A stretch of DNA of 64,000 bases from Diploscapter coronatus (lineage: Eukaryota > Nematoda > Chromadorea > Rhabditida > Rhabditidae). Shown piece by piece: positions 1-13,042 of this stretch. A program made the translations under genes and the position numbers. The stretch is taken from the NCBI GenBank assembly GCA_964036155.1, contig OZ038422.1:16329201-16393200 (forward strand), written 5' to 3'. The number at the start of each line of letters is the position of its first letter. The stretch's first letter is position 1. Under the pieces are notes generated by a model. That model saw only the letters and a program-made list of their open reading frames with translations, did not search any database and had not been told where the DNA came from.

Positions 1-2085
1 CAGAATAAAGTGTTCGAATGGAGTGAGATAAACATGGGATGGAGGCAGACGGACTGGATTTTTATAGAACAGCATTCGTCTGTATAAAGTAAATTGTCAA
101 GAATCTCTTTTCGGCTGACGTTACCGATATGAAAAGTAAAGCAAAACTAGTCGCCAGATCAATGAGAGTATCGATATAAATGTTGAGATTAATAGTGTCC
201 AAGGAAGAACCTGCATATGAAAATTATCTCTCATCAAAGTGCAGATTTCTTACATGAGGTCCAGCACACCTGCAGGAAGTAATAAAGAAGAAGTTGAGTA
301 TGGTCACAGGAGTATCGTGAAGAATCATGAATAAGAAGCCGACTCGGAAACAGTTGAAGGCCTGAGATCAGAAAATTCAATGATTCCAAATAATCCGACT
401 CTCAACCTGTATCCATTCAGAAACAGCTTCAACGATAACGCAGAACCCACTCCGATAGGGAGCAATATGAAGGCGTTCAGCGAAAGCATTTTCGATGCAC
501 AACATCTGAAAAACAAAGGACAGCCTTAAGATAATATTTTCTGGGTTACCAGCAAAAGTGAGCAAAGAATTGATCCACAAACAGCTATAACTACCATTGT
601 AACAACGAACCAAAGTTTCAGAGGAAATGAGACTACGGAAGTCTGAAAAACAACGAACTTTCTAGTAAAAAATTTCGTACCTACCCTCAAAGTGAATGAT
701 GTATGAATCCAGTTTGCCAACGATGAGATGCACAAAATTAAAAATGTCAGAGCATAGAGAGTGTGCATAATTCGACCTAAATTTATTTCGAATGGAATTT
801 GTTCAGCTCAACTATCTTTTGTACCTTTGAGCAAAGGTGTCGATGGACTTGCTATAGCGAATCCGGATGCGTACAAGGTGTTGAGCAGAGACAGAACTGT
901 CTGCGGGGATGAAGCCATTTTTGGAGGATGAATCGGGAAAGCTCAATTCACCAGCCGAAGCTAAATGGACGAGAGAAGTCGATATTGCCGAAACGCAACT
1001 AGCTTGGCCGGAAGAGTGAAACTGGAAGAGAAACCGGAAGACGCGAAGACAGAAGGACTGAATGAAGAAACTGCTGAAGGACAAATGAGAAAGACACGCA
1101 TCTTTTGCTCCAAAATGCTGCCGCAAGCAAGGCATCCTCTAAACTGGCTAAATTGAAAGTCAACAACTTTGTTGTGATCGAAAATCGCTGTTTAACTACT
1201 TGGCGAAATCAAATTGCAAACAACACTGCGAACTCCGCAAACTAACTTCAAGCTGTATTTAGATTCAGAACATCCATGAATATCAAGTCTACAGAGCTTC
1301 AATTTTCAGATATCAACCCTGTGTACAGGGTTGAGAAGGAATTCCAACTCAGATTTCGAAAATTTTCGATAAAACTCCTCCTCAGCCCTATCTCTTAGTC
1401 TGTTTGGATAACAAGAATAGTATATTATTGAATAAATCAATAAAATACCGTTAGACATGCTTGTCTTGTGGCTATTTATCATCTTGAATTAAATTTATAG
1501 AAATATAAAGGGTTTAAAGCTAATTTCGATAGTGACTCCGACTACGATCTTAACTCCCACTTCAATGTCGAACTTCGAAACACCAATTCCATCTTAACTA
1601 TGATCCTGAACGTCCCTTATTCAGAAATCGGCGTCTTATTTGCTATAATACAGAGTACACCCGAAATTTATAAGCATTCGAACATTACAATTCGCATTGA
1701 AATGAATATCTATGGACTTTGATTATGGAATGTTACTGATAAATGCAGAATTCAGAGTAACAAAATGATAATTTCTTCTCAAAATGCAACGCAATTTCAT
1801 CTAGCCTACCACTTACTGAGCCCTCTAAAATCTAGAAATGTTTATAACTTTCATCCTATCATCTTATAGGTTTTGATTATTGCTCCTCATGAACAGTTGA
1901 AGAACAATTTCAATTTTAAAATATTTCCTATGATTTTATCCAAGTACGTTCTTTGCATAAACATGATATATTTCCATTATCATGATCTGCGAACAATACA
2001 AACGTCCGACTCAAAATATCAACATGATATTTGCTTGCTGTAGTTCTTGTGCCAAATTTTCGTGATATTTGAGTTCGAAGTGATT
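1..2085. other. No firm gene; two weak plus-strand exon candidates
   Basis: I cannot assign a gene here. Two plus-strand stretches read as plausible protein. One at about 353-527 is open from a Ser/Glu-rich stretch to a TAA stop and is rich in Asn, Pro and Ser. The other lies at about 903-1250, where several frames stay partly open and could be joined only by unverified introns. The opposite strand is also open over both stretches, so coding strand is undecided. From 1,250 to 2,085 the sequence is AT-rich with no open frame worth noting. Confidence 0.25.
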
Positions 2086-2362
2086 TTAATTGCTCTCCAG
2101 ATGATTTACATTCTGATGAATTTTTCGTTTATGGTTCCTAACTTGTTCGCATAATTTCCTCACCTCAAAATGCTCGCGGAGTTCGAAAGAATTGTTAATT
2201 TCTATGGCAACTCTATTACAAATGTCGTCTGACGAGCAGCGAATTCTCCACTTTTCCATTTCTTCATGCATCTGCTTATCCCTAATCACCCGCCGTCTAT
2301 CGGCTCGTTCAAGAATTTAGAAGATTATCGTCGCTTTACACTTCTTCTTCGTCATTCTCCAT
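2086..2362 (-). CDS. Small coiled-coil protein, two exons, 72 codons
   Basis: I do not recognise this protein. Exon 1 (2340-2362) encodes a short acidic start with Asp-Glu-Glu-Glu. It is followed by a GTAAAG donor and a 58-nt intron ending in GATTAG. Exon 2 (2086-2281) then continues in frame to a TAA stop. The product is charged and helical, with a Glu-Lys-Trp motif and a Leu-Cys-Glu-Gln stretch. Both resemble pieces of the larger coiled-coil gene at 10.4-12.9 kb, so a diverged relative is possible. The exact phase match across the intron is the main support. Function is unknown, and a chance model cannot be excluded. Confidence 0.4.
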
Positions 2363-5300
2363 TATATATCTGTGTGATCTTCTCAATATTTGCATTAGGC
2401 TAATTTGAAGTCTCGTGATACTCAAAAAGTGTACGTCTCGTCTAAATCCACCTAGTTTTTTTCTTCTAGAACCAGAATTACAGGGAGTGGCTTTTGCTAG
2501 ATTACACTCTATCTTTCTGGAAAATAAGGTTCAGTCTACATTGGCAAAAACACTATCGCTCCGTCAAATTCTAATCGCCCATTTCAGCCATTTGAAGGCA
2601 TCTAAATTCGGCGATAACGAATCAAACCTTGTCCCCCTTCTTCAGCATCAAGATTCGCGTGAAAAAATTAACTTCATATTTTAGGTCTGATTCGAGAAAA
2701 TGAATCTTCTCACAAAAACAAAATATCTTAAAAACTTTTACTCAACCAAAAAGGTAAACATTCAGCGAAATCATCAAGTTGTTATTGCACGTTATCTTTT
2801 ATCATGTTGTTGGTTTGATTATTATGATGATGAAGTTCAAGCTCCATTTCTATGTCTCTGCTTTGCCTCTGCTGTTCTCATCCCACTCAGCTTCTTGTCA
2901 GCTCCTCACAGGTCTTCCATTTTCTCGTTTCCGTTCTGAAGCGTCGAATCCGGTTTCAGAGGAAATCAAGACCCCGATCGGCATTCAGAGGCATTTTCGC
3001 ATCATCATCATCACCTTTGCCTCTCACTTCCCATTTGAGAAAGTGCAGGAAAGGCTCGAATTAAACCGAATTTTCTCGATGAAATTTGCTCCGTGCATGC
3101 GAAATGCCGTCTTTTTTGCCTCTGTTTGTCTGTGAGAATGCCCTTGTGTCATACTACAATTCATTTCCTTCTCGAATGCTGTCCGGTCATTTTCGGTTTT
3201 AATTCATTTCGTTTGTCTTTATATGCCAGTCATTTTCATGAGTGCGCTGTTTTTTCGTCCGCTGAAGTGAAACAAATAAAACACGACGTTGGCCATAAAT
3301 TTGTACGATGTGAGTGTTGCTGCTCTACCCGAGTATCTAATTTTGCATTCACAATGACATTCTGCCTTTTTTTTTTTGCAACTCAAGCCGTGATTTCTTG
3401 CAAATTTCACATTCATATTCTCCTGTTTGCGAGTGTTTCTGCTAAAACTCGAAGAGATTTCCGAAATCCTCCAATCTCGCTTGTAGATCTGAACTTTGCT
3501 GCAAAGGATTATCCATTTTGGCTAGTTAGTCAACGCCTCCCCATGTTTCCATTTATAAATTTCCTTAACCCTATTGATAAAGTTCTTCAATCTTGAAGAG
3601 CTTCTCCTTCTTCTTCTTCTAATTTCATTTTTCACTAATTTTCCCCTGCTCTGTTTTTGGTAATTTTATTTCGGGATTTGTAAGACACGTTTTCGATTTT
3701 TGCCCGAATTGAAGTCCCTCAATATTTCACTTCGTCTATGATAATATTTTATATCAACTCAAGTGTCTACTGTAGTGTTGAATAGAAATGTATTACAAAT
3801 TCAGTCATATGAACTATTCTTTGAGGTTTTGTCTGGTAGCAGCAACCCCTACATTTTGTACATTTTTCATACCTCTCGATGTGTGAGAATATAATTTCTA
3901 TCTCGATATCTAAAGTCGGAACTCAAGAGTACCCACATCATTATGATCATGCAAAAACACGTTTTATTTTCTGTTTTCATCGTACAATTTCTCGCAACCA
4001 ATTTTACATCTTTTTTAATTCTGCCGAAAGCAATTCACTTGATTGCATGGAATATCACCGAGCTTCTCAAGCCAATTCAATCAAAATGTGGCGGTCTAAA
4101 TATATATTTCATATCTCTGAAAAAACGTTAAGTGTCGAGGTGTGTGAATTTCGCTGTTTCGAAATATTTCATTTCTCTGAAATATTAGCAACCTCAAACT
4201 TTTACTGGGTTTGGTATTTAAAACTGTTGTATTTTGCTCACTTCTAAATGATAATGTACACAAACCGATAAGGACTTTGAAAGATAAAAGATTGGTGTAT
4301 CTGAGAGCATCCGGTTGTCTGACACTCGACCATTAGGCAGAGCCTCCGGATTATGCATGCCAGTTGTCTTTGTGAGTAATTTAGTTATCCTCACCCTTTT
4401 TTCATCCTTGGACTCCTCCTCCCTCATTCAGTCATCTAGTTTTCATTTCAATTAGATCTGTCATTTATTCTGCCATTTGACTTTTCGTCCCCTTCTCCTT
4501 TTATTTCCTTTATCTTATCCCATTTATCCTTCCGTTTTTTTTCCTCCATTTTTTCATCATTCCCTCATTCCCTCATTCGCACCCCCAAACACTCGCATAC
4601 ACTTGTGCTCCTCTTCTTCCTTTCCCTTCATGGCATGTTTCAATTTCGCCCTTTTTCCACTTAGAAAGTAATCTTTGTCAAGAGCAGCGGGTAATTGTTA
4701 CAAAATCGACATTTCTGCTGCATGCTTGAATAAGCATCGTTGTGATAATTTTCAAATTGATGCAATTCTTCTTCATTCATTATCATTGAGTCGGAAAATT
4801 TTTTGAAAGTGCAAAAACCTTGAAACGTCACTTCTTTATAATTTATCTAGAGAAGCACACATTGGCCTCGATTGTCTACCTGTTCACAAGATCTTCACAA
4901 TTTTAGTTTGATCAATTCATGCGAGCGGATGGACTAGCGTTATCATAACAATTATCTGTTTTCAGGCATTTTTTCACAACTTTTTATGTCGATGATGATA
5001 TATAATTTCGAGAAATAGCTAAACTTTTTCTTGCTCATGCCATTTTTCATTTCCAACATAAACTTTGAAGTTTGTGCTCCAAAAGGCTCCATTTTGGAAT
5101 AGACGATGCTAGTGTTTTCCTGACAATGATGTTGATAGATTAGGTAGAAGAAAATGTTGCTGAAAAGAAGCAATGACAAAGTATCGCTTGCAGATGCATA
5201 GGGAGAGTGGACAGAGGAGGCAGGTCTAATGTCTAATATCATAATAAAGTCGCACACTGGCCAAGGGCAGCTGCTTGCAGATAGGAAATGTCTTATCTGA

Positions 5301-5825
5301 CATGCTCCAATTCCTCCAACCTTACTCAACCCATATGGGCTCTTTCACCCATAAAAATAGACATATTGAAATTGAGACACGGAATATTTTGATGAAGATG
5401 AGCATAAAGAATAGAGCTTCCATTCTGTAATTGAATATTCTTTTTGCTTGCTTTCCATATTCCCCTTTGTATCATTGTGTGCATTACTTCCTGTCTGTGA
5501 GCCACTCCATTTCAACTTCTGCATAGTTTCTTCTTCTTCTTCTTCTTCCGAATTCCCCTCGAAATTTTAATTGCCCTTTCCGCGTAACTCGTGTAATGCA
5601 CCCTCTTTGACCTCCTCTTCCCACTCAAATTGCCCCGTTTGCCTGTTGCCTTACACTTTCAGTGTCAACTCCTTCGTCAAAATCAATTTTCCGTTATTAT
5701 ACTTTCTGCGTAACTATCGAATATGGTGGAAGCGCCTTATCTAGTTGAAAATTGATCAGCTAATTCGGGAAACCGCTTATTTGCATTTCAGAATAAATTG
5801 CATTACGTCTATTTGAATTGACAAA
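2363..5825. other. Intergenic region, no gene seen
   Basis: This is AT-rich and T-tract-rich sequence upstream of the synaptotagmin-like gene. Open frames are short, pyrimidine-driven and lack paired splice sites. CTT-rich tracts occur near 3,603-3,620 and 5,528-5,548. The stretch directly before 5,826 could hold the promoter or a spliced-leader acceptor (a TTTCAG at 5,786-5,791), but nothing is distinctive. Confidence 0.5.
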
Positions 5826-8060
5826 ATGCACATCAAGATGTGGTCCGAAGGTCTCGATTATGCTGAGCAACATCCGGAGGTTAGAAATCGCAAAATTTTA
5901 ATTCAGCTTAATGTAAAATTTGACTTTAGACAGTTTTGATTGGTCTACTCGTTACTTTGTTGATTTTATCACTTCTAGTAGCTATATTTGTGTTGAGAAC
6001 TCGTAATGAACTGAATTGGTGAGTTTGAACATTTTTCTAAATTCATTTTTGTTCTCGGAAGGAATCATCAGACTAGACACATTTTCCTGCTAAAATTAAT
6101 TTTGGCATTCGAAATAACTTTGTGCACATGTTTCTCTAGACAAGAGAATTTAGGTACGAAAAGAATGTGTTGGATATAGCGATGAGCCAGCCTGAACATA
6201 TCCGATGCAAATCCCTCTACAGAGCAAACACAGAGGACGACTTGAGATCCATGCAGGCATCGATGAAGAAGCATCAAAGCACTAGGTCGTTCTATCCGAG
6301 ATTCACTGTCGAGAAGAGTCGAGTGCAAATGGAACCGACTGACTTCTTCCAAATTCCCCGAAAGGCAAAGGGAAGGAGCAAAAGTGGGAAATGATGAAAA
6401 TAGAAGGAAGCCATAAAGTGATGAATTCTATTCTAGGCATGTTTTCCAACCCACAACAGAGTGATCTTCAGCTATCGCTTTATACTTGTCAGGTAAAAAT
6501 AATTTAATACAGGAATTGCTAATAAACCAATTTTGGAAAATCTAAAAAGTTTAATTCCCGAAGTTTCGAATACTTCTTTTCTCAAAACAAACTCAGCGAA
6601 AACTTTACGTGAACGTAAAATATACCTTTCAATAAGTACGTCCACCATGCGCCTGAGCGCGAGAATTTTTGCTGAGAAGATAAAAAAAAAACCTTCAAAA
6701 ATTCTGAACTTTGAAAAAAAGTAACAGAACATTGTACATATTGTTCAAGAATTAGTTGTTTTTCTACATAAAAAGAAACATTTCATATTTGACTACCAGA
6801 ACTTTCACTTTAGATAGACGAAGCTTCATGTTCGAATGACTCTGGTCAAGCTTCTTCTGGATCCCTTCAATTGTCTCTCTCATTGGACGCAGCTCTATCC
6901 ATTCTGACCGTTTCCATTAAACAGGCTATGGACTTGCCCTCAAAACGAGAGGATGAGAATACGAATCCTTATCTGAAAGTCGCATTGGATATTCCTGATG
7001 AACAGACGAAGAATGAGCAACAGACGAAGATATTCACTGGCACAACTTCGCCTGCGGTTCAGGAGGAATTCTACTTCCAGGTATAGTAATCTGGCAGCTT
7101 CACAACTTGATGAGACAACATGCAAAAGTGCTTCCTTACACTCTCCTAAATATAATATTTCGTCGCGTTTCGAGTTATTGCTATTGAAAAATCGATAATT
7201 TCAGGTACCAGCTGCCCAGATTGCTTCATGTCGGTTGCAAATCATGATCTACGACTACGATCAATTTGCCGTGGATGAATGTGTCGGTTATTGCTATCTG
7301 ACACTGGGGCGACTCAACGTGTCTCTCGATAATAAAGAGCCGACAGTATTTTGGGCTGAAGTTCTTCCATACGAAGAAGCAGGAACCGGGGTTTGTCCTA
7401 TTTCGAGTTCATCAGAAGGAAGGAGACTATCTTTAGAAAGGATATGGCGAAATTCTATTCTCATTGTCGTATCTATCGAGCGCTCAGAGGTTAACGATCA
7501 ATATCTTCAAAGTCCGCAATGTCCGATGTCGTTCTGAAGGATGTAAGGAAACTACATGCTTTCTGACATATCGAATTTTTCATTCCTAAAAATTCAAGCG
7601 ATGTCAATCCGAGTGACGATTCTGAGTGGAGAAGAGAAGAAACTGAAACGAAAGAAGACGGGCTCGAAAAAATGCACGAGAACTGTGCACTTCAACGAGC
7701 AACTCGCATTCAATCTGCCCAGACAAGCACTTTGTGATGTTCTACTCGAAATTGAGGTCGGCTAAAATTGAAATTTAAAGCTCGAATGGAGACATGGTTC
7801 CCAAAGTCGTTTACGAAACATCACAATCAATGTTTTCACTGGTGGAAACTCCATTTTATTCTTACAGGTGATTCATGAAACGGGCACTTTTGGCATGAAC
7901 ACCGAACTTCTAGCCCGAATGCAATTGCCGCTTCACAGGTATCCTCTTTGCGAAGCCTTGCAGACTAGCAATGTTATCTTTCAGATGCAAGGACTTGTGG
8001 AGAGCCATCATCCACGAAGAGAAGGCTCGAGCACGATGGCATTCTCTCGAAGAACCTTGA
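5826..8060 (+). CDS. Synaptotagmin-like protein (transmembrane segment plus two C2 domains)
   Basis: Ten exons join in phase to about 430 residues: 5826-5879, 5930-6018, 6154-6383, 6437-6492, 6814-7080, 7205-7390, 7437-7542, 7599-7756, 7868-7938, 7985-8060. Exon 2 encodes one hydrophobic helix (about residues 19-40), the N-terminal membrane anchor. C2A covers roughly residues 165-300 and C2B the rest. The end has the usual helix Cys-Lys-Asp-Leu-Trp followed by a Trp-His-Ser-Leu close. Synaptotagmins tether vesicles and drive exocytosis. C2A keeps an Asp-Tyr-Asp loop but reads Thr-Asn-Pro-Tyr where Ser-Asp-Pro-Tyr is usual. C2B lost both Asp loops but keeps a Lys-rich strand, so it probably works without calcium. 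Two introns use weak donors (GTGGGA at 6384, GTCGGC at 7757). An AATAAA lies near 8,175. The fold is sure; the subfamily is not. Confidence 0.85.
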
Positions 8061-8496
8061 ACATGATTCTCTTCTTACAGGAATATTCTCAGATACTGGT
8101 TAATCTATTACTGTTCTTCCCATTCGTTACTTCCTCATACCCACCTTGTCCCTAGTAGACTGTTTGTAGAGTTCAATAAAATGACTTTTCGAACTTCGAA
8201 AAGGATATATTCAGTTTTAATTTTGCATTTCCAAATGTATGATGCAGTTCTTCCCCAACGGATTTGCTCCAGTAATAAAGGACTGTGTAAACAGAACTGG
8301 GCCAAGTAGTTAGACAACGGGAGAGTAGTTCAAAAACGGGGTTGTCGAGGCGCGAAGCTTGTGACTCTTCTTCACAAGGCAGATTGTTTGTGCATCTGCC
8401 TGAAAGTGTCAACTGGAAAATGAGCTGTGTGGTTGGAAGGAAGGAAAACCCCTGAAATGGAAGTTCCACTCGATTAGTCTGCAGTCAGTGGATAGA

Positions 8497-9443
8497 ATGG
8501 GGTCGCAGCGAGACAGGCCCTGTTTGGGTTGTATTTTCATGTTTCTGATATCTCCCTCGATCGTCTTGGCTGACGATCCACCAGCAGCTCCAGAAACTCC
8601 GACAGCTCCTCCCTGTGTCGACGCATTCATCGAATGCGCCCAACTGCAGAGTGTCTGCATAGGCAGCATTATTGTCTATCAGATTCAGCAGTTAGCGCAA
8701 ATCGAAGAGCTCTTTGAAAACAGGTAAAATAAGCCGAAAATTTCAACATATCTGAACAAGTTTCAGCACTGAAATTGCCAAGGTGAATCTACCTCGAGTG
8801 AATGCAGGAGATCAGGGAGATCAGCCAAACGCAGCAGCACCTCCGGATGAACAGATAGAGCAGGAAATTGAAGTGACGAAGTTTTCATGTTCTTTTAAAA
8901 TTCATCGTCTGTCTTACAGACAAATCTACCTTTGATCAAGGAATCGTTACCGATCCTGAAGGAAAGTCTTCCACTCATGAGAGAATCATTGCCGTTGATT
9001 CGAAAGGTTCTCGACTCGCAATTTGCCAACGATGCTTCCAGCTGTCAGAAGAGAGCCACTTGCAAGAGTACGGAACATTTTCTACTAATACAAAAAATGA
9101 ATATCAACCAATCTTAGGCTGCAAAAACTGCGGAGATCTGAGAGATGCGATCACCTCCTTCGTTTCGACGATCTGCCCCCAGACTTGCAAAACCTGTGGA
9201 CAAGGTCAATTTCCTAATTTAGAAAATGGGCAATTTCCCAATTTTCAGCCCAAATATCGAGAAGTTCAACCGCAAACCAGCTTGCAGCATTCTACGACTA
9301 GATCCAGATCCAAGCAAATAACCTTTGAAAAGCATATTGCCATCTTTATTGTCTGTGTAGTCGCTGTTTCAATTTTTATACTTCTGTTTGTAAAATCGAG
9401 CTCAATAAATTCTATTAGGCTATTTTTAAGACGCACCGAGTAA
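8497..9443 (+). CDS. Secreted/type I membrane protein with ShKT-like cysteine domain
   Basis: Four exons (8497-8723, 8767-8872, 8920-9067, 9118-9443) give 268 residues. The first ATG starts a signal peptide ending near Val-Leu-Ala, followed by a Pro-rich stretch. Exon 3 holds a repeated seven-residue pattern (Leu-Pro-Leu-Ile-Lys-Glu-Ser and variants, four times), then Cys residues that continue across the intron into exon 4. There the close Cys-Pro-Gln-Thr-Cys-Lys-Thr-Cys is the signature of ShKT domains. A Gln/Pro/Ser-rich stalk and one hydrophobic helix with a short basic tail follow, so the protein is probably anchored at the cell surface. ShKT domains occur in nematode surface proteins and astacin proteases. 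No enzyme domain is visible. An AATAAA lies at about 9,449. Confidence 0.7.
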
Positions 9444-10383
9444 CCAGAATAAAATATAAAGAGTGGTCGGACAACTACAAAAGTGTCCCGGATCCGAACT
9501 AAACCCATATGGGTGGATACACCCATGGGCCCTAATCACAAAAGAGGGACACCAATAACATTATCATTGCACCAAAGTTGGCGACCCAAATATCGAAATT
9601 TCAATTTTGAGGATTAAACCCCACAACATGTATACCATTTGATAGCCCTTGAAAAACTGAGCAACTTTTGCGAAGACACTCTGAGTCTAGCTATAATGGT
9701 ATGTGTGGCATGGAGGTTTGAATGAGTCAGACCTATGAAAGTGATAAAAAATTCATAACTTTTCGAAAATCTGTTATAGCAAGAAAGTTCTTTGTACCTT
9801 CTGACGACCCTGTGTTTTGCCTATGTGGCAAAATTGCAAGTGGGCGGGACCTAATTTTCTCATTTTTTGTGATTAGTGATCGAGGGGCTATCCACCCATA
9901 TAGGCCATATTCCGGTGGAAGGACTTTTGTCCAAATGCACTCCTTTGCTCAGCTCCTAGAAATACTCCATCTTTAGGGTTTTGAGGAAGTTTCCAACCAC
10001 AAAGTTTGAGAAAAAAAAACCATAGCATATCTTGCAACACACACAATCTTCCTTGATTATCAATTAGAAAAACCAGACCAGATGGGTCGAAAAAAGTGAC
10101 GATGAATTTCGAACGCATAATTTGAATGCTAACTTTATCATTCTGGCATTTCTAAAGATGTGATAAACAGATTTATTCCAATACAAAATAAGATTTTCGG
10201 TTATAAGTATAGCAGTAGACCGATGGCTATCGTTTAAAATAATAATAGAGTTTAGATAAGAATTTAGATAAAGATGTTATTTGTTTGTGTAGGTTAATAG
10301 AGTAGTCATGGTTGTTAAATATCCAAGATTAATTAAGGCAACAATATTGAAATGATGGCGGTGATTAACAGGTTTGGGCTTTA
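9444..10383. other. Intergenic region between converging genes
   Basis: No gene seen. The stretch separates the 3' ends of the ShKT-like gene (plus) and the tandem coiled-coil gene (minus). It holds a short inverted motif at 9,502-9,531 (CCCATATGGG and CCCATGGGCCC). The rest is unremarkable AT-rich sequence. Confidence 0.5.
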
Positions 10384-12926
10384 TTATTTCAAGGAAGGTT
10401 GAGCACTAGAAGCGGCAAATGGAAGGAGTTTCATCGGATAGTGTAGATTTGCATTGATTTTACTCAATTCGATCATTAACTCCTGAATTGAATGATGTAA
10501 ACAAAGTTGCTGCAATAAGTTTAATACCTCCATTCTTTGTTTCTTGGCATTGGCGACGCTCTCTTCTGCGGGAATGTTCCGAATTCGACCATGAATAATT
10601 TTCATTGCTTCAGTCATATCATCAATTAGCTCTTTCAGCTTATCAAAGCTAGATCGGTATTCCTGAAATAGTTTATGCTATGAAAAAAATCTTTAATGTC
10701 CAGTTGTGGGCTCTTTATGAAATGAAAATCGTATTTGTGACAAACCCTTATTATTATGACTAACCACGTTAATTTTCATCTGTTCGCACAATTTTTGCAG
10801 CTCATTCTCGGCTTTTTCGAGTTTGTCGAGTGTCTCCTGAGATATATCTCTATTTTGGTTATGTACTGTGTGATCCTACTAAGAGCTCTTCTTGTTCTTC
10901 CTTGGCCAGATCGTGGGATAGGCCCTTGAGCGAGTCAATTGCACGGGAAGTGATGTTCTGACGCCCGATGTCCAAATCTCTCAGTGCTTGTTCGCACGCA
11001 GACTTTAAAATGCGCAAATGTATTTATGGCACGTTTAAAATACGACTTACTATTGTGGAATTGCAGATATGATCGGGCACTTTCTTGTAGTCCTAAAGAT
11101 GGCAATTATCAAGAGAATTCATCAATCCACTTACATTGGCGAATTTAGTTTCACATTCTGCAACGAGCTCATGAGCCTAAAGCGTTAACATTTTCTGCCC
11201 AATTATGATCAATCTTAGGCAGAGCTATTACCAAAATCCGTGTGTGTATCCCTATTAACCCAAGTATTTCTCGAGAATTCTGTTGCAGACCCCCTTATGT
11301 ACAATTTTATTAGAAAAATTTATTCTCCCGTACCCTCTCCCCTAAAATTTCTCATTCTGGCTTAAAGTCTGTTTAGATCATGCATAATAAATTTGACTGA
11401 CGTTTCTAATGACCGATTCGGCAGCACGTATACAATAATTAGCATCTCTCACTGAAGAAGTAATGTTCTAAATGATATGCTCGATGTTGGTACTTCTTTC
11501 GGTAAAAAATTGCTTACGTCTGTATAATATCGCACCGAATACTTCGTATTGCATATCGTCATCTGGTATTCGAGGTATTTGGACAGTATTTCAATCTGAG
11601 CCTTCTGAGCTTCCAATTTCTCTCGACCAAATTCCCGCTTCTCCACATCCTGAATTTCAATATTTCCTACTATGATCCAACATTAATGATACCAATTTAT
11701 TCTTTTCGTCCATCAGATTGTGTAGATTGTCGTTGATTCTACCCAATTCGGCCTTTAACCACTGAATTGAATGATGTAAACAAAGATCGTTGTAATAAGT
11801 TTAATACCTCTATTTCGTATTTGGCCTTGACGGCGCTCTCTTCTGCGGGAATATAGAGAATTTGTTTTTTGAATATCTTCTTCGCCTTCTCGATGTCCTT
11901 AATTAGCTCTTTCAGCTCATCGAAGCTAGATCGATACTTCTGAAATAGTTTATGCTATGAAAAAGCATCTTTAATGTCTCAGTTGTGGACTCTTCATGAA
12001 GTGAAAATCATATTTGTGATAAACCCTTATTATTATGACTAACCACGTTAATTTTCATCTGTTCGCACAATTTTTGCAGCTCATTCTCGGCGTCTTCGAG
12101 GCTGTAGAGCGCCTCCTGAGATATATCCTTATTTTGATTATCTACTGTATGTCCTACCAAGAACTCTTCTCGTTCCCTCTTGGCCAGATCGTGGGATAGG
12201 CCCTTGAGCGATTCAATTGCACGGGAAGTGATGTTATGACGCCCGATGTCCAAGTCTCTCAGTGCTTGTTCGCACGCAGACTTTAAGATGCGTGAACGTA
12301 TTTATAGCATGTTTCAAATACGACTTACTATAGTGGAATTGCAGATATGATCGGGGACTTTCTTGTAGTCCTAAAGATGGCAATTATCAAGAGAATTCAT
12401 CAATCCACTTACATTGGCGAATTTAGTTTCACATTCTGTAATGATCTTTCGAGCCTAAAGCATTCATATTTTTCTGCCCAATTATGATCAATCTTAGGCA
12501 GAGCTATTGCCAAAATCGGCGCGCGTATCCCTATTAAGCCTTTTTTTTTTGAAAATTCTGTTGTAAATCCCCTTATGTATCATTTTTTTATTAGAAAATT
12601 TCTTCTTGTGTATTCTCCTCCTAAAATTTCTCATTCTGGCTTAAAATCTGCCTAGATCATGTTATGATAAGTTTGACTGACGAAATTGATGAGCGAGTCA
12701 ACAGTATCCATACATCGTTCGGCATCCATCACTGAAGGAATAATGTTCTAAATGATATGCTCGATGTTGGTACTTCTTTCGGTAAAAAATTGCTTACGTC
12801 TATATAATACTGCTCCGCACCCCTCGCATTGCACATCGTCTGACAGATGTTAAGAAATTTGATCTGCATGTCAACCTGATCCATCGAAGCTATCAATTGT
12901 TCTCGATCAAACTTCCACTTCTCCAT
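10384..12926 (-). CDS. Coiled-coil protein made of two tandem repeat units
   Basis: The gene is read from 12926 down to a TAA at 10384. Each unit has the same exon order: a start with Met-Glu-Lys or Val-Glu-Lys and a Tyr-Tyr-X-Asp end; a short exon; a Glu-Cys-Glu-Thr-Lys-Phe-Ala-Asn exon; an exon with Asp-Tyr-Lys-Lys-Val-Pro-Asp-His; a long helical exon ending Lys-Leu-Cys-Glu-Gln-Met; a Tyr-Arg-Ser-Ser-Phe-Asp exon; and a last helical exon. The units (about 11,690-12,965 and 10,420-11,680) are offset by about 1,280 bp, with introns and exons both preserved. The last exon of the first unit appears to splice into the first exon of the second, so this is probably one gene. The first ATG follows a free TTCAG, which suits trans-splicing. 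I see no known catalytic motif; the protein is Glu/Lys/Leu-rich and probably oligomeric. Function unknown. Confidence 0.6.
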
Positions 12927-12965
12927 GTCCTGAATTTCAATACCTTTTATGATGATCCAACATTA
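10420..12965. repeat. Two-copy tandem duplication, unit about 1.28 kb
   Basis: Matching landmarks recur at a constant offset: AATGATGTAA at 10,491 and 11,770, TCTTCTGCGGGAAT in both copies, and exon ends near 11,449 and 12,729. Introns match as well as exons, so the copying was at DNA level and fairly recent. The right end of the second copy stops abruptly at about 12,965, inside what is an intron in the other copy, which marks a breakpoint. Confidence 0.85.
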
Positions 12966-13042
12966 ATGGGGACACTTCCGATTCAGAACTGAAAAATCCA
13001 GAACTCATCCAGATATGATCAAATAGAAATGCCCCATTTCAG